NCBI GenBank assembly: GCA_035536315.1
Contig: DATLOJ010000028.1
Coordinates: 1 to 18,824 of the forward strand
Origin: DATLOJ01 sp035536315
Lineage (GTDB): Bacteria; Actinomycetota; CADDZG01; JAHWKV01
Direction: 5' to 3'
DNA length: 18,824 nt
The notes under the pieces are model-generated. The model did no database searches. It was not told where the DNA came from and saw only the letters and a program-made list of their open reading frames with translations. This document shows positions 1-5,954 of this stretch, piece after piece (the first letter of the stretch is position 1; the number at the start of each line of letters is the position of its first letter). A program made the position numbers and the translations under genes.

Positions 1-369
1 GTCTCCCTTGGCGACCCTCTCCTTTAGAAGATAGGCATACCCTTTCGCCCCGCGGCTCAGAAGCGAAAGTGCGTAGTGAGGATCGTCGTACTGGGAGAGG
101 ATGACAAACCCGGTTTCAGGCGAGGTCCTCCTGATTTCGTGCGCCGCGTCGATGCCTTCGGTCATGAATCTGGGAGGCATCCTTATGTCGGTCACGATGA
201 CCTGGGGACGCAGTTCTTGCGAGAGCGCCAGGAGGCCGTCGAAGTCCTCGGCCGATCCGACAACTTCCAGATCATCATGCGAGGACAGCAGGGACCTAAC
301 CCCCTCCCGGATGATGGCGTTGTCGTCCGCCAGTACAACTGAGATCTTGGCTTCCACAATCCGGATCAT
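1..369 (-). CDS. NarL/FixJ-type response regulator, receiver domain (3' end off window)
   Basis: The first 123 codons of a two-component response regulator; the gene runs off the left edge, so the expected LuxR-type HTH output domain is not visible. The receiver domain fills the visible part. The acidic pair D15-D16 sits in VVLADDN, the phosphoacceptor is D61 in VIVTDIRMPP, the switch Ser is S92 in VILSQYDD, and the conserved Lys is K116 in YLLKERVA. The RMPP...EGIDAAHEIRR and LSQYDDPHYALSLLSRGAKGY segments resemble actinobacterial NarL-family receivers. Start: ATG at 369 has only a weak upstream Shine-Dalgarno; GTG at 357 (residue 5) is an alternative. A 156-bp gap separates it from the operon to its right, so it is probably a separate unit or a weakly linked downstream gene. 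No cognate sensor kinase is visible. The family is confident; signal and targets are unknown. Confidence 0.9.
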   Translation of the reverse strand, partial: MIRIVEAKISVVLADDNAIIREGVRSLLSSHDDLEVVGSAEDFDGLLALSQELRPQVIVTDIRMPPRFMTEGIDAAHEIRRTSPETGFVILSQYDDPHYALSLLSRGAKGYAYLLKERVAKGD

Positions 370-525
370 CCCGTGAGAGTGAGGTCCAAGACGAGGTTGC
401 CTGCACCCATTTTCAGGGTGTTAGTACTACCTCAGAGGGCGGCCTGCACCATCGAGGCTGACCCGCGTGCGTTCTCAGTTCGATCAGCAAGTTGCAGCGG
501 TGCATCACATCCAAGTCGAGGGGGG
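370..525. other. Spacer between the operon's last gene and the response regulator
   Basis: No convincing gene. It holds a 9-bp direct repeat, GCCTGCACC, at 399-407 and 442-450, whose copies are 43 bp apart. It also holds a small hairpin with CACCC at 404-408 and GGGTG at 416-420. Neither is followed by a T-run on the minus strand, so I see no intrinsic terminator. A promoter for the response regulator may lie here, but no good -35/-10 pair stood out. Confidence 0.4.
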
Positions 526-2247
526 TCAGCTTCCACGTACCGACCCCTGGCATGGCGCGTTTTCGGTCCTTTTGATGTCGCCATCGCCCTCCGGCCACTC
601 ACCTGCCCGAAAGCGCTGGCCCCCGTTTGTCATTCTGTAGCAGCCGCGCAGACCGGAGCCGGGCTCCTCCCCGGCGGGGTCCCACCAGATCTCGGCCCCG
701 TCTTTCACCCAGGAGTAGTTGCCGGCTTCGAAGTAGGCCGCCGGCACGATGGGATCGGTGCTTCTCCTCTCCGGTATCGCATGAAGCCCCTTATCCATGG
801 ATGCCGGACTCAGCCGTGGCCCTGCTGCCTGAATCCCCCAGAAGAACAGGTTCAGCGTGTCGTACAGGTTCGCGTTCAGGAAGTTGGAGGCTGGTTCCGG
901 ACAGTCTTTGCAGCCCTCGCGATAGGCGGCATACCAGCGCTGGCTCTGTGTAGATCCTCGACGGTAGTCGTATGTAAGTCCGAATGCGTTCGACCAGAAG
1001 ACTGCGGGGTAGCCCCTGGCATTCGAGTTGTCGTCAACGCCAAAGGCCAAACTCCGCCCCGGAATGATCCACTCCGGGTAGTAGCCCTGCGCGCCGGCGG
1101 GGCCTCCCCAAAACGTTGGGCCGGTGGAGCTGCTCATCCCAATCACGGTTGTTACTTCCGCCTCCCGCATCGCTGCCATTCCCAGGCCGTAGTCCGGCTG
1201 TCCCTCGTTGGTGGTTCTCGCTTCCCGGACGAGCGGCGTCACGTTGCACTGCTCTAAAAGCTGCTCGACCATCAGATCCTTGAGGCGTTCATGCTCCGGG
1301 ACGCTGGCATCCCTTTGAAACACGATCCCGAATTTCCGCGTCCGCGTCCGGTCTCTCACGTTTCCCGAATGGACGGCCGGGCGACCGGTCAGCTTGCGGC
1401 ACACATAACTCGCAGAGATCTCGGCTTCATCTTGAAGGTCCGGCGCGTAGCTGAGGAGGAACGGTGCCACGCCTTGCTGAAATTCTCGGTCAAATGCCGA
1501 GTAGGACGCGACGACAATGTCGCGCTGAGCGGCCTCCCTAGCCATCGATTGTGACTCGGTTCCGGATCCAAATGGAAGAATCGCAAAAGGGTTGGCTTTT
1601 TGAAGAATGTCTTCCACCTGAGCTCGAATTTGAGGCGCGGTGGAGCCGTTCCCTTTGTATCCGTAAAAGTGCACTCGACGCTGATAGGTCTGGTATCGGT
1701 CGTTGAAGTATCTGGAGTAGGCGCGGACGAGTCTCAAGAACTGCTCTGTCTGGGCATCGGGGTCGGTGTAGTTGGGATCGTCGATGTCGAACAGGCGTTG
1801 ATTCGGCGATAGACCAAGGTAAATCACAATGCGCACCTCGTCCTCGGTAACTCCCCGGGATGTGGCCCCGAAGTTGTTGCCTTGAAAGTGGGCGACACAC
1901 GGAGGCGAAAGCGGGTCCTCGGTTTGACGAGGCGGCTTTCCGACACAGCGCTTCAATCGTGCGCGCAGCTGCCCCGGCTGCTGGGGAGCCTCCAACCCGC
2001 CCGGCCCCCCTCGTCCGGAGCCGAAACCGAGATCACCGGAGGATCCGGACCCCACCTCGGATAAATCCGATGCTCCCTCCCCCGGGCCCGGGACGGGCGC
2101 GTACTCTGCCAAAGTTGAGGGGCCCGACAGGGGAACGTTCAGTCCCGATGGAAGAGCAAGAGCAAGGGCGCCCGCGACCAGAACGAAAAGCAGCGCGGGG
2201 TACCTGCGAAGCGCAGTCCGCCGGGTAGCGGCGGTGGGGATCGTCAC
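526..2247 (-). CDS. ABC transporter substrate-binding protein, LIV-type, second paralog
   Basis: A periplasmic-binding-protein-like receptor of the Leu/Ile/Val (Peripla_BP_6/ANF) type, 573 aa from GTG 2247. The N-terminus has basic residues and one hydrophobic segment (YPALLFVLVAGALALALP) without a lipobox Cys, suggesting a signal anchor. Next comes an acidic Gly/Ser/Pro-rich linker, then the Cys-bounded motif RCVGKPPRQTEDPLSPPC, then the two-lobed ligand domain, with FYGYKGNG and PFAILPFGSG segments in the first half. The C-terminus carries a conserved YDTLNLFFWGIQ and WWDP block. It is a clear paralog of the gene immediately upstream. Start choice: an in-frame TTG at 2304 overlaps the upstream gene by 37 bp. 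GTG 2247, 20 bp after the upstream stop, gives nearly the same length as the paralog (575 aa). Neither start has an ideal ribosome site. The ligand is unknown; amino acids, amides or small carboxylates are typical of the family. Confidence 0.88.
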   Translation of the reverse strand: MTIPTAATRRTALRRYPALLFVLVAGALALALPSGLNVPLSGPSTLAEYAPVPGPGEGASDLSEVGSGSSGDLGFGSGRGGPGGLEAPQQPGQLRARLKRCVGKPPRQTEDPLSPPCVAHFQGNNFGATSRGVTEDEVRIVIYLGLSPNQRLFDIDDPNYTDPDAQTEQFLRLVRAYSRYFNDRYQTYQRRVHFYGYKGNGSTAPQIRAQVEDILQKANPFAILPFGSGTESQSMAREAAQRDIVVASYSAFDREFQQGVAPFLLSYAPDLQDEAEISASYVCRKLTGRPAVHSGNVRDRTRTRKFGIVFQRDASVPEHERLKDLMVEQLLEQCNVTPLVREARTTNEGQPDYGLGMAAMREAEVTTVIGMSSSTGPTFWGGPAGAQGYYPEWIIPGRSLAFGVDDNSNARGYPAVFWSNAFGLTYDYRRGSTQSQRWYAAYREGCKDCPEPASNFLNANLYDTLNLFFWGIQAAGPRLSPASMDKGLHAIPERRSTDPIVPAAYFEAGNYSWVKDGAEIWWDPAGEEPGSGLRGCYRMTNGGQRFRAGEWPEGDGDIKRTENAPCQGSVRGS

Positions 2248-2267
2248 GACCTCGAGTGGTTCAGAGC

Positions 2268-3995
2268 TTATGTTCCGGGCGGCTTCGCCTGAGAGGCCTG
2301 GCAAGGACCCTCGCTGAACACCTGGGAGTCGTCACCGGTCCAGTCGTTCGCTCGGAACCTTCGGCCGTCGTTCGGGAGCCGGAAGCAGCCCTTCCTTGTG
2401 TCTCCTGGTGGAGTAGCTGTGGGATCCCACCAGATCTCCATTGCGTCCTTGATATAGGAATAGTTGTCGGCCGCAAAATACGCAGCGGGCCGGTATGGAT
2501 CCGGACTGCCGCGCTGCGGGATCGAGTGCATGCCTTTGTCGAAGTTCGCCGGGGTCAGCCGGGGGCCTGCCGATTGGATTCCGTAAAAGAGCATGGCAAG
2601 CGTGTCGTAGAACCGCGGCAGCACCGTCCCGCCGTCGTCGGGGCATCCACGGCACGCCTCGCGGTAGGCGATGTTCCAATTCTGCTTGTTGAATTCGTCT
2701 CGGCGGTAGTCGAATGTGATGCCGAACGCTCCGCTCCACCCAACCTGGTTGTGCAGCTCTGCGGACTCGCGGTGGTAGTTGCCCAGCTCATCCGCAATCA
2801 CCCCTGAAATCAGCCACTCCGGATACCACTGCTGGGCCCCCGCGCTCTGGGACTGGTTGCTCGAGGTCCCCGAGTTCGCGATTGTGATGACCGTTGTAAT
2901 GTCGGCCGCTCGAAGCTGGTTGATCGACGAGACCTGGTCCGGGCTTGCGGCCTTGCCTACGACGATTTTTATCTTCACTCCGCAACGTCTATCCAGAGCT
3001 TTGATTAGTTCATCTTTCATCTCCGCGTACTGAGGTGTGCTCGGATCTTCCGTGTAGAGGATGCCGAACTCCCTGATGCGTGAGTGGTACCTGGGGTCCG
3101 GAGCATGCTTCGCTGTTCTCCCGGCTACTTTCGTGCAGACGTAATCTGCGAAGTTGTCTGCCTGGTCCTCGAGGTCCGGAGCAAAGCTGATCAGAAGTGG
3201 CTCGAACCTCTGGTAGGTACGGCGCAGGAAAGCAGAGTACGTTGCAGCAAACGTGCCTCGCGAGGCGGCTTCCTCACTGGGTATCGCCGGCTCCTCCCAC
3301 GTCAGCAGCGCGAACGGCGACTTCGCCTTATCGATCTCTGCGACGTCCGCCCGCTTTTGAGCCGGGCTCGAAGAGACTGTCGGGCTCCTGTAGCCGAAAA
3401 AGCGAACTTCCCTGCCGTAGGTTTGATAGCGCTCGTTGAAGTAGCGCGCGTAAGCCTTGCCGTAGCGGTCCCGTGAGTCCTCGGTTCCGTCGATCGGCTT
3501 GGACCAGTCTGTAAAGCCCGCGGGAAATCGGCTGCTCGCCTGGCCCAAGTGGACCACTATCGTGATCTCATCGCCGGTGACTCCCTTCATCGTGCTGCCG
3601 AAATTGTTTCCCTCGAAGAACGCCACGCAGGGAGGGGATCTCGGATCCTCGGTCTGCCTGGGAGGGTTGCCGACGCACCTTTTGAGCCGCGGCCTCTTCT
3701 GGGTAACGGGAGGCGGCAGGTCTCCGGCGGTTCCGCCCGTCCCCGAACCGAAGCCCAAGTCACCTGACGAACCCTGGCCCAAGTCGGAGATGTCAGACTG
3801 CCCCTCGCCAGCTCCCGGCACGGGTGCGTACTCGGCGAGGGTCGTTGGTCCAGATTGCGGGATCGTGAGTCCCGAGGGCAGAGCCAGAGCCAGCACAGCC
3901 GCCACCACCATCATTAATAGCGCTGGCCACCGGCGCAGGGCGGTACGCCTAATAGAAGGAGCTAGGACCGACCGGCTGATTCCTGCTGTGGTCAT
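2268..3995 (-). CDS. ABC transporter substrate-binding protein, LIV-type, first paralog
   Basis: A 575-aa receptor of the Leu/Ile/Val-binding type, presumably delivering ligand to the fused permease encoded upstream in the operon. Residues 22-44 form a single hydrophobic segment (RRWPALLMMVVAAVLALALP) with no lipobox, so membrane anchoring by an uncleaved signal is likely. Residues 45-100 are a Pro/Gly/Ser-rich linker. C107 and C123 bound RCVGNPPRQTEDPRSPPC, and the ligand-binding lobes follow. The C-terminus has YDTLAMLFYGIQ and MEIWWDP. Its ATG overlaps the preceding stop as ATGA, with AGGAGG at 4006-4011 ten bases upstream, so the start is secure. It is closely similar to the next gene in the N-terminal anchor, linker and Cys motif and in the C-terminal block, with more divergence in the ligand lobes, as expected for duplicated receptors with different ligands. 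Confidence 0.9.
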   Translation of the reverse strand: MTTAGISRSVLAPSIRRTALRRWPALLMMVVAAVLALALPSGLTIPQSGPTTLAEYAPVPGAGEGQSDISDLGQGSSGDLGFGSGTGGTAGDLPPPVTQKRPRLKRCVGNPPRQTEDPRSPPCVAFFEGNNFGSTMKGVTGDEITIVVHLGQASSRFPAGFTDWSKPIDGTEDSRDRYGKAYARYFNERYQTYGREVRFFGYRSPTVSSSPAQKRADVAEIDKAKSPFALLTWEEPAIPSEEAASRGTFAATYSAFLRRTYQRFEPLLISFAPDLEDQADNFADYVCTKVAGRTAKHAPDPRYHSRIREFGILYTEDPSTPQYAEMKDELIKALDRRCGVKIKIVVGKAASPDQVSSINQLRAADITTVITIANSGTSSNQSQSAGAQQWYPEWLISGVIADELGNYHRESAELHNQVGWSGAFGITFDYRRDEFNKQNWNIAYREACRGCPDDGGTVLPRFYDTLAMLFYGIQSAGPRLTPANFDKGMHSIPQRGSPDPYRPAAYFAADNYSYIKDAMEIWWDPTATPPGDTRKGCFRLPNDGRRFRANDWTGDDSQVFSEGPCQASQAKPPGT

Positions 3996-4954
3996 TGCGA
4001 CGACACCTCCTGTGGAGGGGGCGGAGTTGCCCCAAGTGCGACCAAGATCGTCGCGAAGTCTCCTATCGAGGCAGGTGCCGGAATGACTATATTGTTCTCA
4101 CTGATTTGCAGCCTGTAGCTTTCCTTGGTTTCCAGGCTCAGCAGCAGATTCCTCACTGCTTCGGTATTCGATGCTCTTCCGGAGGCCTGCAAGATTCGGC
4201 GCGCTTCTTCGTAAAGGTGGCGGTACTGCGCGTCGGTTCCATCCGGCAGGTCCAGCGTCTTTTCCACCCTGACCACCTGGCCTCCCTTGATCCACAGCGC
4301 GCTGTAAAGGAAGTAAGGCTCCAGGGCCGCGGTTGAAACAAATGGGACGCTGGGATCAAACGCCCTCGGCAGGGAATCGAACCTCTTCCCCACGGATGCC
4401 GAAATCCCGCGAAAACGATCGTCCTGTGGCAGGTACTCGACGGAGTCGGTGTTGTATTCGGTTGCGCCCCGGCCGGCTCGCATTATCGAAGGGACCTTCT
4501 CAATGAATCGAACGCGCCCCAGCAAGAATCCAGGGTGAAACAGAGGAGGGCTTCCCGAGGCTGCCTCTAAGCTGAATTCGGATGGGGCGCCCTTGGGATC
4601 CGCGACCCACTCTCCCCGGAGAAGCGCCGCCAGGGCAGGATCCAATGCCTGGACCTGGGCGAATCTATCCAGATCAAGCAGCCGCAGATACCTGGAGTCG
4701 TCCTTGACGATCTCCTCGTAAACCTCTTGGCCGTCCTGCTCGACGACACCGTGATAGATGAAGTCATCCTGCACCTCGCCTGTAACACGCAGGGTGCTGC
4801 CGCCCCCGATGGTCACGCTCTCGAAGGACTTTGGAGCCAGGGCGGTGCGGGCGGCAATCCTGTCGAGGTCCTTCACTCGCGTTTCTGCTGCAGCGGAGCC
4901 CCGGCCGCATGAGGTCACCAGCACGGCGAGTGTGATCAGCGCGAACTTTCTCAA
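3992..4954 (-). CDS. Lipoprotein of unknown function (320 aa)
   Basis: A predicted lipoprotein. From the TTG at 4954 the protein starts MRKFALITLAVLVTSCGRG, a classical type II signal peptide with lipobox VTSC and C16 as lipidated Cys. The TTG is chosen over a longer reading (5050) because it forms a TTGA overlap with the preceding stop and has a perfect AAGGAGG at 4962-4968, seven bases away. The longer reading would bury the signal peptide. The mature part has alternating short strand-like segments (RVTGEVQDDFIYHGVVEQDG, VVRVEKTLDLPDG) reminiscent of LolA/LppX-like beta folds, but I do not recognise a named family. Its stop overlaps the first substrate-binding protein gene (ATGA). Position suggests an envelope accessory of the transporter; this is inference. 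Confidence 0.8.
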   Translation of the reverse strand: MRKFALITLAVLVTSCGRGSAAAETRVKDLDRIAARTALAPKSFESVTIGGGSTLRVTGEVQDDFIYHGVVEQDGQEVYEEIVKDDSRYLRLLDLDRFAQVQALDPALAALLRGEWVADPKGAPSEFSLEAASGSPPLFHPGFLLGRVRFIEKVPSIMRAGRGATEYNTDSVEYLPQDDRFRGISASVGKRFDSLPRAFDPSVPFVSTAALEPYFLYSALWIKGGQVVRVEKTLDLPDGTDAQYRHLYEEARRILQASGRASNTEAVRNLLLSLETKESYRLQISENNIVIPAPASIGDFATILVALGATPPPPQEVSSQ

Positions 4955-5454
4955 ACCAGCACCTCCTTGAGGGTCTCTCGAAGAAGGGAGCGGGGGTATG
5001 GATGATCCACCGAGACACTCATGAGAATGAAATGGATGCCGCGAAACCACATGAATATTGTTTGGCGGTCTCCGGTTGTGACGTAAACCCGTTGTCCCGC
5101 AACCCTGCGGACCTGGGGTGTCGCTGACTTTCCGACTTGAGTGACTACGCTGCGCTGAAATGCGGCGTCGCCGGGTTCGGCATCGGGTGCGAAACGCGAA
5201 ACCTGGATCGTTCCCCGCAGCCGGTCGCCCTCCCGAAGGCTCCAGAGCCGAACCGCCGTCACGTAAGCCCTTTGCTTGGTCTGTGCGAACTCTTTGGTGA
5301 CGTCGGTTTCAGACGCGGCGAGGCTGCCGAGTACCGGTGGTACCGCGGTCTGCGGGATGCCCGCCTCTGGTGCGCCGGGCACGCGAGGCTCGGCACCGCT
5401 GGTGCAGGATCCCAGCAGCCCGGCCAAGGCGAGCATCATCAGCGCTTTTCTCAA
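4951..5454 (-). CDS. Small lipoprotein of unknown function (167 aa)
   Basis: A predicted lipoprotein starting at TTG 5454: MRKALMMLALAGLLGSCTSG, lipobox LGSC with C17 lipidated. GGAGG at 5459-5463 lies four bases upstream, and the TTG overlaps the previous stop as TTGA. After a Pro/Ala/Gly-rich linker (about 18-45) comes a roughly 120-residue domain. It contains VTAVRLWSLREGDRLRGTIQ, RRVAGQRVYVTTGDRQTIF and, near the end, MWFRGIHFILMSVSVDHPYP, which look like beta strands followed by a C-terminal helix. No known domain is recognised. The gene lies between two other lipoprotein genes with 4-bp overlaps on both sides, so it is very likely co-translated with them and functionally tied to the transporter. 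Confidence 0.8.
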   Translation of the reverse strand: MRKALMMLALAGLLGSCTSGAEPRVPGAPEAGIPQTAVPPVLGSLAASETDVTKEFAQTKQRAYVTAVRLWSLREGDRLRGTIQVSRFAPDAEPGDAAFQRSVVTQVGKSATPQVRRVAGQRVYVTTGDRQTIFMWFRGIHFILMSVSVDHPYPRSLLRETLKEVLV

Positions 5455-5954
5455 ACGACCTCCATCGACCCGACTACAAACGGACGTGTCTCATCGTGGA
5501 AATTGAACGTGCCGGCAGTTCCGGCGGTGTAACTCCACGTCGCCCCCGGGGCTATGGATCCCGAGTCGAAGTGACCCTGGTCCGCCGTGAAAGTTCGGGC
5601 TTGCCCGTCTTCGTTTACCACCCTGACTACAGTGCCTATCGCGATCCGAAAGTTGAACGGGTTGTAACCGTCTGCCGTGATTGACACCTTGCACTCGGCT
5701 GCCTGCGTACGGCCACACAGACCCAAGGGTCCTGCAGGTTTCGGTGGGGGCGCGGCCGCTGCCTGCGTAGGACTGGGCGAAGGGGCCGGCGGGGGCGGAG
5801 ACGGGGATGGCGACTCACGCTCTATGCCGCCGATTCTTCCAGGCTCGTCCTGCTCGTCGAACTTCTTGAGCTTGTCGCTGCCCACTTCTTCACCCTGGCT
5901 GCAGCCGGCCAGCGCGATTAATGCGCAAGTGAAAATGATCAGTAGCCTTCTCAC
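5451..5954 (-). CDS. Lipoprotein with a copper-ligand-less cupredoxin-like domain
   Basis: A 167-aa predicted lipoprotein. The signal peptide MRRLLIIFTCALIALAGCSQ has lipobox LAGC (C18). Residues 46-75 are a Pro/Ser/Ala linker to reach away from the membrane, and residues 80-167 are cupredoxin-like. The pattern of plastocyanin-like secreted domains is clear: ADGYNPFNFRIAIGTVVRVV, DGQARTFTADQGHFDSGSIA, then GTFNFHDETRPFVVGSMEVV. At the usual type-1 copper positions it has R120 (for His), D154 (for Cys), R157 (for His) and V160 (for Met), so it should not form a blue-copper site. C80 and C88 could form a disulfide. The GTG start overlaps the preceding stop (GTGA) with a G-rich ribosome site upstream. 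A binding or structural role beside the transporter is more likely than electron transfer. The fold call is by pattern, not alignment. Confidence 0.82.
   Translation of the reverse strand: MRRLLIIFTCALIALAGCSQGEEVGSDKLKKFDEQDEPGRIGGIERESPSPSPPPPAPSPSPTQAAAAPPPKPAGPLGLCGRTQAAECKVSITADGYNPFNFRIAIGTVVRVVNEDGQARTFTADQGHFDSGSIAPGATWSYTAGTAGTFNFHDETRPFVVGSMEVV

Noticed and set aside
413..598. A 61-codon minus-strand frame running out of the second receptor gene into the spacer
   Set aside because: Most of it overlaps the receptor gene in another frame; no ribosome site, signal or domain is visible.
373..1257. A 294-codon open frame on the + strand
   Set aside because: It lies antisense to the second receptor gene, has an Arg/Pro/Val-rich composition without any domain, and is a typical GC-rich mirror frame.
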